Assembly: GCF_031851795.1 (NCBI RefSeq)
Contig: NZ_CP134696.1
Span: forward strand, 1,607,576 to 1,671,575
From: Pontibacter sp. G13
GTDB lineage: Bacteria; Bacteroidota; Bacteroidia; J057
DNA length: 64,000 nucleotides
Direction of reading: 5' to 3'
Position 1 is the first letter of the stretch. Each line of letters starts with the position of its first letter. The position numbers and the translations under genes are program-made. Shown one piece after another: positions 36,883 to 44,903 of this stretch. The notes under the pieces are model-generated. The model made no database searches. It was not told the DNA's origin and saw only the letters and a list, made by a program, of their open reading frames with translations.

Positions 36883-38240
36883 TACTTCTTGCTTTTGGAT
36901 TGTGTGGAGTTTGAGGACTTGGTTTGGTAATAATCTGGTGGGAATCCATTGAGTCTTCGCCAGAGTTCGTACCAGATTGCCACATCTTTCAGGAGTGCCA
37001 TACCATTGGCTCCAGAGCCAATCCGGAGTTCATTGGGCCATTCCTCGTCATTGGGATCAGGTGCGACCAAGATCCGATACTTGCCTCCCTCCGAGATGAA
37101 ATTGTCGATCGCTACGACTTCCCCGCCGAATGTACCATACGAAAGGTTGGGCCACCCTGAGAATACAATCGTGGGCCATCCGTCAAACATGAATCGGATC
37201 GGTTGGCCAAGATTGATCAAAGGCAGATCCATCGGCTCGATATACATCGCCACAGCCAGATCATACTTGGCAGGCATGATGCTCAAGAGAGACTCGCCCG
37301 CTTTGACGGTTTCCCCGATACCTGATCGGATGGTCTGGGTCACATAGCCCGACTGTGGAGCCGTCAGATAATACATCCCCGTCCGCACCGAGTAGTTTTG
37401 GTACTGGTTCTGCATCTTGGTGACGGTCGCCTCTGCATCGAACATGTTGGACATAGCCGTGAACTTGTCCGAGCGAGCTTTGGCAAGTTTGTCTTGGTAT
37501 TGGTTTTCAATCGAAGACAATTCCACCTTGGCATTGATGAGCGCATTTCGGCTCGTCAACAACTTACTCTCCGTACTGATCCTCTTGGCTTGGGCCGTCT
37601 GGAGCTTCACCTTTTTGGCTTCCAAATCAGTCAATGATTTCAAGCCATCGGCGTACAGTTGTTCCGCACGTGCCAATTGCTTTTTGGCAATATCCAACTG
37701 TGTATCAGCGGCCTCCAAGTCGATGGAGTCAGCCACAATCTTCAATTGCGCTTGTCTCAGATAGTTCTGCGCCTGCTCCAGCTTGAGTTGCTTGGTTTGA
37801 TCAAGGGCTGCAATCTGGTTGTCAAGCGCTTTGACCTTTTCCTGATAGGATTGCACCGACTGGGTCTTGGCCTCAATCTGGTCTTCAGTCCGATCGAGCA
37901 AGTTCGGGTCAAAGTATTCGTCCTTGATCTCCGAGAGGAAGAGGAGCGTATCTCCTTTTTCCACAAAATTACCTTCACGGACATACCAGTGCTCAATCCG
38001 GCCCCCAATCACAGAGTGGACCATCTGAGGACGTTGATCGGGATGAAGGGTGGTGACAAAGCCTCTGGACTGAATATTCTGCGTCCAGGGGACAAACATG
38101 ACCACAAGCAGAATCGCGAAAGATGCGATCAGTAATCGAGCGAAAATACGAGTTGCCCGATAGTCTGAGAACATCTGAAAGGAGCGGAACTTTTCCGTTT
38201 TCACCTTTCCGTTTACAATGTTATTGCTATCGTTTAGCAT
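36882..38240 (-). CDS. HlyD family membrane-fusion protein
   Basis: A 452-residue periplasmic adaptor: a short cytoplasmic N-terminus, one membrane helix (about 30-50, RLLIASFAILLVVMFVPW), a biotinyl-lipoyl-like segment (GGRIEHWYVREGNFVEKGDTLLFL), a long coiled coil (about 120-310, rich in Gln, Lys and Ala), and the second lipoyl half YYLTAPQSGYVTQTIRSGIGETVKAGESLLSI. The start at 38240 is chosen; it overlaps the ABC gene's end by 7 bases. It links the ABC protein to the TolC-like channel, forming a type I-secretion or efflux-like tripartite machine. Confidence 0.89.
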   Translation of the reverse strand: MLNDSNNIVNGKVKTEKFRSFQMFSDYRATRIFARLLIASFAILLVVMFVPWTQNIQSRGFVTTLHPDQRPQMVHSVIGGRIEHWYVREGNFVEKGDTLLFLSEIKDEYFDPNLLDRTEDQIEAKTQSVQSYQEKVKALDNQIAALDQTKQLKLEQAQNYLRQAQLKIVADSIDLEAADTQLDIAKKQLARAEQLYADGLKSLTDLEAKKVKLQTAQAKRISTESKLLTSRNALINAKVELSSIENQYQDKLAKARSDKFTAMSNMFDAEATVTKMQNQYQNYSVRTGMYYLTAPQSGYVTQTIRSGIGETVKAGESLLSIMPAKYDLAVAMYIEPMDLPLINLGQPIRFMFDGWPTIVFSGWPNLSYGTFGGEVVAIDNFISEGGKYRILVAPDPNDEEWPNELRIGSGANGMALLKDVAIWYELWRRLNGFPPDYYQTKSSNSTQSKSKK

Positions 38241-39967
38241 GGGAATGTGCGGGTTTGGAAGATATCGTTGAACCAAGGTTGATCTTGAAGGTCATCGATT
38301 TTGCCTTCGCCCAAAATATGTCCATTGTCCAACACGATGGCACGGTCGAACAGACGAGAGACAGCTACGTCATCCGAAATGGCAACTACTGTCCAAGGCC
38401 CTTGCACCAGATACTCAAGGAATCGTGTGCGATAGGGTTCTGCCAATTGGTTGAAATCATCTTCCAACAAAATGAGTTTAGGATCTCCAGCCAATGCACG
38501 CGCCAGCTTGATTCCCAACTGGATACTGGTGGGCAAGGCTTTTCCTTCAGGAACGAGCGTGGTATGGTACCCCGCAGGAAGGCTCTCCACGAAATCCTCC
38601 AATCCGACAATCGAAGCAAGTCGGTGGATTTGATCCATGGAGACTTCTGGACGACCGAGGGAGATATTTTCCTCTACCGTACCGCGGAAGATATCCTCAC
38701 GCTCTAGGTTGTTCCCGATGAGTGTGTACAGGTCTTCTCTGCACCAGTTCCCCAACGGTACACCATGATAGGCGACACTCCCTTGGTAGCCTTCATAAAG
38801 TCCGGCCAACACCTGTAGAAGCACCGTCTTTCCAGAGCCGTTGTAACCTGCCAGGATGAGTTTTTCACCTGCTTCGATGTCCAGATCGACCTGACGGAGC
38901 GTAGGGGATTGAGCCATGGTAAACTGGTAGCTGAGGTGTCGCAGACGTACACTCAAGGCTGGTTCATTTTTCAGGGACAGCTGAGAGCCTTTGTCGTGAT
39001 CCAACGGGATGTCCGTGACGTTACCGATCTTCTCCATGGCCGTCAACACGTCGTAAATGGTCTCCATGCTCAGGATCAATTTTTCGACGGAGTTCAGGAC
39101 CAAGATGATGATGATCTCAGAAGCGACGAACTGCCCGATATTCATTTGCTGATTCAGGACGAGCAATCCCCCAATCACCAGCAATCCCGCGGCGATGATC
39201 ACCTTGAATCCGACCATATTGATGTATTGTACCAACAGGGTGCGGAAGTGAGCTTTACGGGATTTGAGGTAGCCGGAGACGACATCATCTGTACGTGTCA
39301 GGTGCAAAGATGCACGGCCAGCCAGCTTGAAGGTCTCCATCGCACGTGCGAGTTCCTCCAGCCAGTGCGCAACCTCGTATTTGTATTTGGACTCCTTGAT
39401 ACTCGTTCTCAATCCATTGGGCGCGGTATACCGGAAGATCAGGTATCCCAGCAGGATGAGTACCAAGCTAAACAGGATGAAGAATGGGTGGTAGAGCGAC
39501 AGCAATACCAATCCAAACAATACCTGCAAGGATGCGGAGGAGAAGTCCATCAGGATCTTTGAAAGTCCTTTTTGGACGGAGAGAATGTCAAAAAAGCGGT
39601 TGACAAGTTCGGGAATGTAGGATTTCTCCACGGCTTCCAGCTTCATCCGCGGAATCCGATAGGCGAATTCGAAGGAGGAACGCGTAAAGATCTTCTGTTG
39701 CAAATTCTCCGAAATGGAGAGCTGCATGATCTGCATGACGCCTGTGAGCGCTACCCCGGCAATAACGAATACTACCAAGACAATCCAAGCAGTGGACATC
39801 TGCCCGCCGCTAATCAAGTTGATGATGGCCTGAATTCCGATAGGAAGGGACAAGGTCAAGATTCCATGAAACAAGGCATACACGTATATGCTCAGAATCT
39901 CTTGCCGATCTATCTTCAACAGATTGAAGAATCGTTTCAGGGGAGTTATTCCGACGTTGGTCTTCAT
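38234..39967 (-). CDS. ABC transporter permease-ATPase with degenerate catalytic motifs
   Basis: A 577-residue ABC half-transporter: an exporter-type transmembrane domain of six helices (about 1-320) and a nucleotide-binding domain (about 335-577). Walker A is intact (AGYNGSGKTVLLQVLAGL, near residue 370). The other catalytic elements are altered: the Q-loop Gln is Asn (TLIGNNLEREDIF), the LSGGQ signature reads LPTSI, Walker B ends in Glu-Asp rather than Asp-Glu (LILLEDDFNQLAE), and the switch His is Asp (AISDDVAVS). No canonical partner gene is adjacent, so a homodimer would have two non-canonical sites. It is coupled to the TetR gene by a 4-base overlap and to the HlyD gene by 7. The transported substrate is unknown. 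Confidence 0.88.
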   Translation of the reverse strand: MKTNVGITPLKRFFNLLKIDRQEILSIYVYALFHGILTLSLPIGIQAIINLISGGQMSTAWIVLVVFVIAGVALTGVMQIMQLSISENLQQKIFTRSSFEFAYRIPRMKLEAVEKSYIPELVNRFFDILSVQKGLSKILMDFSSASLQVLFGLVLLSLYHPFFILFSLVLILLGYLIFRYTAPNGLRTSIKESKYKYEVAHWLEELARAMETFKLAGRASLHLTRTDDVVSGYLKSRKAHFRTLLVQYINMVGFKVIIAAGLLVIGGLLVLNQQMNIGQFVASEIIIILVLNSVEKLILSMETIYDVLTAMEKIGNVTDIPLDHDKGSQLSLKNEPALSVRLRHLSYQFTMAQSPTLRQVDLDIEAGEKLILAGYNGSGKTVLLQVLAGLYEGYQGSVAYHGVPLGNWCREDLYTLIGNNLEREDIFRGTVEENISLGRPEVSMDQIHRLASIVGLEDFVESLPAGYHTTLVPEGKALPTSIQLGIKLARALAGDPKLILLEDDFNQLAEPYRTRFLEYLVQGPWTVVAISDDVAVSRLFDRAIVLDNGHILGEGKIDDLQDQPWFNDIFQTRTFPC

Positions 39968-40653
39968 TTGGGTGAATATTGTGTGACGGTGGACAGCGCC
40001 ATATCCGTGTAACAGGTCGCAAGTAGCCCGGCATCCTGCTGGATGTCGGTGAGGGACGGAAGATGATCCGCAAAGTATTTTTGATGCTGAATTCCTTCGG
40101 CAATGGTAGAAATCAAGGTATGAGGATAGGGGTAGTCTGCATTGATTTCGGAGACGAAATCAGCCACCCGACCTACTAGTCTTTTGTACCCTAGGTAGAA
40201 CCCTTCTTTGTTGGCTTCGTCGACTTCCTTGGTGAGATAGGCTTTGGAGGACTCGGACACCACGAGTCGATTGAGCACCTCGACATTGATGGGGCCCGGG
40301 GCGTCGGTTTCACGCACATTGGCTGCCAAAATGCGGATGGCAATTCGGAGTTTTTCCTCGGCTGAGCTAAGGTTGGCCGTAGAGAAAACCAATTGGTACT
40401 CAAGCCATCCCCAATACCATGAAATAAAGTAGATCAGGAGCTTATGCTTATTCTCGAAATAGCGGTAAATTGAGCTCTCGGTCGTCTCTAATCGTTTGGC
40501 AAGCTTCCGAAAAGTAAATCGCTCCAACCCAACTTCGTCTATCAACAACAACCCTTCTCCCAAAATCCGCTTTCCCAGATCGGAGGAGTTAGGGTCCTTC
40601 AGATACACTTTCTCGTTGACTTGGATCTGAATGTGTCCAAATAGTTCCTTCAT
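39964..40653 (-). CDS. TetR/AcrR family regulator of the export operon
   Basis: A 229-residue regulator with an N-terminal TetR helix-turn-helix (about 28-75, ILGEGLLLIDEVGLERFTF, KLAKRLETTESSIYRYFENK) and a helical ligand-binding domain. It is the first gene of the operon TetR-ABC-HlyD-TolC, and its end overlaps the ABC start by 4 bases, so it very probably autoregulates the whole unit. A perfect 19-bp palindrome at 40718-40736, 65-83 bases before its start, is the obvious operator. The inducing ligand is unknown. Confidence 0.88.
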   Translation of the reverse strand: MKELFGHIQIQVNEKVYLKDPNSSDLGKRILGEGLLLIDEVGLERFTFRKLAKRLETTESSIYRYFENKHKLLIYFISWYWGWLEYQLVFSTANLSSAEEKLRIAIRILAANVRETDAPGPINVEVLNRLVVSESSKAYLTKEVDEANKEGFYLGYKRLVGRVADFVSEINADYPYPHTLISTIAEGIQHQKYFADHLPSLTDIQQDAGLLATCYTDMALSTVTQYSPK

Positions 40654-40717
40654 TCCATTCCACTGTTTGCGTGAGATGCTGCTAGATACTCACCAATCGC
40701 CAACATTGCTAGCGATC

Positions 40718-40736
40718 TTGATAGTATTACTATCAA
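40718..40736. promoter_or_regulatory. 19-bp palindromic operator upstream of the TetR gene
   Basis: TTGATAGTATTACTATCAA is a perfect palindrome with a single central base. Its length and position fit a TetR dimer site. The half-site TGATAGTA also occurs in the Fic operator array at 20372. Confidence 0.75.
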
Positions 40737-40838
40737 TTTGTGGATGTTTACTCCCAAATCAAAAAGTGGTTGCACTGGGAATTCAGTAAATGGGCAAATC
40801 TCGGCCCGATCGGGGAATAGTCGCCCTTCAAAGCGGAA

Positions 40839-40874
40839 AGGTCGTTTCCCAGCTCCTGCACTGGAAAACGACCT
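40839..40874 (-). terminator. Long stem-loop after the S41 protease gene
   Basis: A 14-bp stem with one G-T pair (AGGTCGTTTCCCAG with CTGGAAAACGACCT) lies 27 bases downstream of the protease stop on the minus strand. It is followed there by TTCCGCTTTG, a weak T-run. It separates the protease from the TetR promoter region. Confidence 0.6.
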
Positions 40875-40901
40875 CATTCTATTGTCCAAACATTTGGATC
40901 A

Positions 40902-42836
40902 TCAATCAACCAGTCTGTTTACCAAAATCGGGGTCAGTCCAGTCTCTGTTTCAATTACTAGCACATAGGCACCTGCGGCCAATCCATCCATTTCGATGTG
41001 GGTTTCTCCCGGATTCAGGGATCCACTCAGCACCTTTTTCCCCGTAAGGGTGAGAATTTCATAATCTAGTCCCAAATCAGCCTCCATAGTTCTTCGAACA
41101 TGAATCCCCTTGTTGGTAGGATTGGGGTAGACTTCAAATCGTGGAGTAATTGGATCGTCTGAGGAAGTCCCCTGAATCAGATCGCAAGAAAGCGCAAACT
41201 CCAATACCTCATCCCTACCCGCTCTCATTCCTTGGATGGTGGGTTTCACTTCATAATCAGGAATAAGTCCCACACGCTGAGTTTCTCGATAGTCAGGATG
41301 AAAAACGCCAATCCCCGAAAAAAGAGCGACCATATTGCCTGGGAGGTAGATCCGAGAGACATTTCCGTCTGCACCAGCGGTCATACTTCCGATCTTCAAG
41401 GAATTGGCCCGAGCTCCCAATGCCATACAGGTATACTCACCATGACTCTGGGTCCGCTCGTCAAATAGAAGCATGATTTTGCCCTGAAAGGGGTCCAAAG
41501 ATGCAGACCCAACCGTAGCCTGTTGCCAAAAAAACGTCCCCGGGTACTCCAAATCAGGAACCGTAAATTTGGCGACCTCTGTGGGCCCATCGAATAGGAT
41601 ATCCAGCAAGGTCCACATCGTGCCATTCGGATAGTTTCGGACATCAAAAATGATGGCATCTTTATCTTTGAGTTCCTGATACATCTGGGCTACATCGTCA
41701 CTCTCCAGCAATCCCATGTTCACGACTCCCATCTCACAACCTTCTGGCGTGGTCGTGCTGTACCATTTATCTCCTACCTCGTGATAAGCACTATCGAGGT
41801 TATCAGTGGTGCGGGAGACGGACTTTGTGAATACGCCTGTCGAATCTTCATACTTGACCTGCATGGGGCCTTCTGGACCAAATAGAATGTTGTGGATCAT
41901 ATCGCGACCGTAGGATGCCTCGTTTGATCCGCAAGTCAGATCTGCCAAGCTGTCCTGAATCGCAGAAACCGAAATGCCGTCAATCTCCAAAATCACATCT
42001 CCTGACTTTAGGCTATTGGGGGCATCCCAAGACTTATAAACGACCATCTGATTGTCTATCCACCTGGCCCGAAAAGGGGGATAGTGGTTTCCGCGAAACG
42101 ATCGATAAATCGAACTCCCCAGTACTCCATGAGCATCATTGATATGGGTTGTCAATCGCTTGAAAGCCAGATGGTACTCCAGAACATTTTGTGCTTGGAC
42201 CATTTCAGGAATAAATTCTCGAAGAACGCTATCCCAATTCTCATCCATTTGATAATGATATGGGAAAAAATACTGGATGATATTCCAGTAGCGAAACAAT
42301 GCGAGTAACCTCAAAGACCTTGGAGGATATGAAAGCCCCGTGGAATAGGCATTGTCATACTCAAAGTTCGGATTGCCATTGGTGAATGTCCATTGCACCC
42401 AAACATTGGGTCTACGGTAGAATCTGGTTCGGATCGAATCCAGTTCGCTGCTTACGCTATCCGATAGGCTAGGATGGTAGATCCATGACCAATCCGTCAA
42501 ATTCGAAAGAGAGTCTGGAAAGGTTTCCGTGTTGTACACAGGAGGAATGATGGACGGGCCTGCCTTTCCAAGCATGATCAAAAGAGAATCATTAAAGGCC
42601 GCATTGGTAGGAGCGGTCTCCATCGCTGGCAAAGCATCCAATAGTGCTTGATTCCACAGGACGGTACCTTGGGCGATCTTTGAATGGAAGTACTTTGCAT
42701 GGCCCCATACCTTGCAAAGCAGATAAAGCCGTTCTTCATAAATACTATCTGGGACAGTTTGGGCAAACGTCCTTGGCGCCCCAGCAACTAGCATGACCAA
42801 GACGAGTAGAGAGGAATGAAAAAGTTTCATATTCAT
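40902..42836 (-). CDS. Secreted S41 family peptidase with T9SS C-terminal sorting domain
   Basis: A 644-residue exported protease. It begins with a signal peptide (MKLFHSSLLVLVMLVAGAPRTFAQ; the ATG two codons upstream is equally possible). A PDZ-like segment lies near 275-330 (SLKSGDVILEIDGISVSAIQDSL), and the S41 core carries the nucleophile-like Ser in DERTQSHGEYTCMAL. The last 75 residues form a type A sorting domain (FEVYPNPTNKGIHV, EILTLTGKKVLSG, LAAGAYVLVIETE), which directs type IX secretion to the cell surface or outside. It probably acts extracellularly on peptides. It has no operon partner. Confidence 0.88.
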   Translation of the reverse strand: MNMKLFHSSLLVLVMLVAGAPRTFAQTVPDSIYEERLYLLCKVWGHAKYFHSKIAQGTVLWNQALLDALPAMETAPTNAAFNDSLLIMLGKAGPSIIPPVYNTETFPDSLSNLTDWSWIYHPSLSDSVSSELDSIRTRFYRRPNVWVQWTFTNGNPNFEYDNAYSTGLSYPPRSLRLLALFRYWNIIQYFFPYHYQMDENWDSVLREFIPEMVQAQNVLEYHLAFKRLTTHINDAHGVLGSSIYRSFRGNHYPPFRARWIDNQMVVYKSWDAPNSLKSGDVILEIDGISVSAIQDSLADLTCGSNEASYGRDMIHNILFGPEGPMQVKYEDSTGVFTKSVSRTTDNLDSAYHEVGDKWYSTTTPEGCEMGVVNMGLLESDDVAQMYQELKDKDAIIFDVRNYPNGTMWTLLDILFDGPTEVAKFTVPDLEYPGTFFWQQATVGSASLDPFQGKIMLLFDERTQSHGEYTCMALGARANSLKIGSMTAGADGNVSRIYLPGNMVALFSGIGVFHPDYRETQRVGLIPDYEVKPTIQGMRAGRDEVLEFALSCDLIQGTSSDDPITPRFEVYPNPTNKGIHVRRTMEADLGLDYEILTLTGKKVLSGSLNPGETHIEMDGLAAGAYVLVIETETGLTPILVNRLVD

Positions 42837-43185
42837 ACAGGATTTGAAAATTTAGGCAATACAAATCATCACCTTTCGAATATGAGATACTTTAATTTCC
42901 AGATACGTACAATATTGTTTCATGAACCTAATTTCTGATTCACCGTCAACCTCCAAACCCCAAAACTCTGAACAAAACTTTCCTCAAGGAATAGGCAGAA
43001 TCGCATAATTCACTGAAATTAAATCATCTAAACATCACATAATTGAAAAATCTTAATTCATTTATATAGATATTATAATTATTTTTTTATTTGAATTACA
43101 TGAATATAACCAAATTCAGCATCAAAACCAGATCCTTGCATGTCGCCAATAAGGAATTCTGGGCGGATTGACTCCCTATCTCGAA
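42837..43185. other. AT-rich upstream region of the S41 protease gene
   Basis: About 350 bases of markedly AT-rich DNA containing the presumed promoter of the protease gene. I see no gene and no clear operator. Confidence 0.5.
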
Positions 43186-43373
43186 GTGCGGCTGGCAGGT
43201 GCGGCGTGATGGGCCTGGAGGGGCCGACGTCAGGAGGAGTCTCGGATCTGGAGGTGGCGATATCTCGCCTCCAGATTCGAGACCGAGCGTCAGCGAGCCC
43301 GAAAGGGCCAGACCCGGCGCTCTGAGGCCAAGAGAGGAATGCATCCCAAGCACGCCGGGACACGCCCAAAGCC
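43186..43373 (+). repeat. Dispersed GC-rich repeat, copy 3 (most complete)
   Basis: The head is GTGCGGCTGGCAGGTGCGG. The middle contains a hairpin (ATCTGGAGG near 43245 and CCTCCAGAT near 43268) and the block ACCGAGCGTCAGCGAG, and the tail is CACGCCGGGACACGCCCAAA. The block is far GC-richer than its AT-rich surroundings. Copies occur at 14531 and 32164 in the opposite orientation. Confidence 0.75.
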
Positions 43374-44003
43374 TTCTAAAAAACTCAAGCGATCGAATCC
43401 AGCAGTAGGGAAATTTCCTGGTGGGTTTTCAATTGCCTAATCAACAAGAAAATGCATGGTTTTTGGAAAATTAACACCCAAAATTGCTATCAAAAAATTC
43501 ACAAACAACTGATTATCAATAAATTATTTTTTAGAGGAAAATGAGACCGCGGAAGTCATCTAAAGGAAAGCTGAGGTTCCGGAAATGAGTTCTGCAGCCT
43601 GTCTCCATCTCCCAAGACCAGGCTTATTCACTCCACACATCCACACTTTACAACGATTGCAAGCGATCAGTTTCGGGTTCTCAGGAAGCCATTTTTGCAG
43701 GTCATAGTGGGCTATTTCCGAAAAAATGGCGAACTGAGGTTCCGGAAATGAGCGCTTGCAACTGAAATAAAAAAGCCGTTCAAATGGTATGAACGGCTCA
43801 TCAAAGGATGGTTTATTCTGCTTAGTTATTCCCATCAAATGCCGTCACAACCTGTAATAGGTCATGGAATTATCGGCGTAATTGACGGAGAACGTATTCA
43901 TAGAGATGGAAAAATTCGATTTGAGTATCTAAACGCAATTCGAAATGATAGGTTTCGAAAATGGTAATATATCCATTTCCACAGACTGAATAATCGGCAG
44001 GAT
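43374..44003. other. Intergenic region with a 19-bp direct repeat and a minus-strand terminator
   Basis: AT-rich spacer. CTGAGGTTCCGGAAATGAG occurs at 43571-43589 and again at 43734-43752. A 92-codon minus-strand open frame (43560-43838) runs through a perfect terminator hairpin and has no family resemblance, so I do not call it a gene. Confidence 0.55.
43770..43799 (-). terminator. Rho-independent terminator on the minus strand
   Basis: A 9-bp stem (AGCCGTTCA with TGAACGGCT) is followed on the minus strand by TTTTTTATTT. It lies about 205 bases past the stop of the HExxH protein gene, the nearest upstream minus-strand gene. Confidence 0.8.
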
Positions 44004-44738
44004 TCAGCCTTGGGCAGCCCACCATTTGATCGTCTGTTTGGCGTACCTCAACAGATTTTCATTCAGGAACTTGATATACTCAGGATCCTCGCCGCGCTCC
44101 ATACTCATGACGATCAAGGCATAGGCAATCATCGGTTCAGGCAAATACCCGGTGCGACTCATCTGCCAGCCAGCTCCCAAGCCCGTCTGATACTGTCTGA
44201 ATCGAAAGGCGGAATTTCCAATGAAGATGCCGAATCCGAAGAAGATAGCCGTCAAGTCCGTCAATAATTCGTGATCGTGTGGTAGCTCTGGATACTGAAA
44301 TAGCACCTCGTGCGCGAGTTCATGTGCAAGTGTGGCAATAAGTCCGGAGGCATCTTGAAGCTGGGCGGATTCGAGGGAAATAACGGCTTGATTCCCCGAT
44401 CTCCGAAAGGTTCCGGCTGCGCTGCTCCATCTGCCTTGGGCGTCAGCGGGCGTGGTGAGGAGGTCTCCTGCATCTGTGTGCACGGAGCTTTCTTGATGAA
44501 ATTCTAGGACAATGGGGGCATCGGGTATTCCCATCCATCGTTGGATTTGCAGCAACATTCGATGAGCATCAGCCTCGGTTCCCCTGAACGTCTCTGGAAA
44601 AAATCGCTTGGTGGGCGTGATAGTTTCGAATTGATGAAATCGCTCTTCCCCAAAAGCCGCCAGCAGAATGTCAAAGGCAGACTCGATCCATTCCTGATCT
44701 TCGGGGGTAACGGGAAGTTTGGGACGTTTCCAAAACAT
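44004..44738 (-). CDS. Putative zinc-dependent HExxH protein
   Basis: A 244-residue protein with a clear HExxH motif (ATLAHELAHEVLF, about residue 135), preceded by a helical region and followed by hydrophobic stretches (ELLTDLTAIFFGFGIFIGNS). The Glu and Asp residues in DHELLTDL could supply a third zinc ligand. The start at 44738 (MFWKRPKLPVTPEDQEW) avoids overlap with the divergent rtcB promoter; longer versions are possible. No signal peptide is seen. It may be a metallopeptidase, but I do not recognise the family. It diverges from rtcB. Confidence 0.72.
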   Translation of the reverse strand: MFWKRPKLPVTPEDQEWIESAFDILLAAFGEERFHQFETITPTKRFFPETFRGTEADAHRMLLQIQRWMGIPDAPIVLEFHQESSVHTDAGDLLTTPADAQGRWSSAAGTFRRSGNQAVISLESAQLQDASGLIATLAHELAHEVLFQYPELPHDHELLTDLTAIFFGFGIFIGNSAFRFRQYQTGLGAGWQMSRTGYLPEPMIAYALIVMSMERGEDPEYIKFLNENLLRYAKQTIKWWAAQG

Positions 44739-44903
44739 GGTGTGTGCGTAAATTTGGGCTCCAAATAAAGGTTTCCACGCTGAGAGATGCAATGCCATCC
44801 TCCCTGCCGAAAGAAAATTCTGAGTACTTTTCGCGAAGAATTGGCACCTGCGCAAAAACCCTGCGCACTGCCGGCCGAACCTTGTTCCATAAACACGAAG
44901 ATC

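Noticed and set aside
43560-43838. A 92-codon minus-strand frame
   Set aside because: It spans a strong terminator hairpin and both copies of a direct repeat, and has no recognisable domain.
44004-44738. Calling the HExxH protein a defined metallopeptidase family
   Set aside because: Only the HExxH motif is clear; the third zinc ligand and the surrounding sequence do not point to a specific family.
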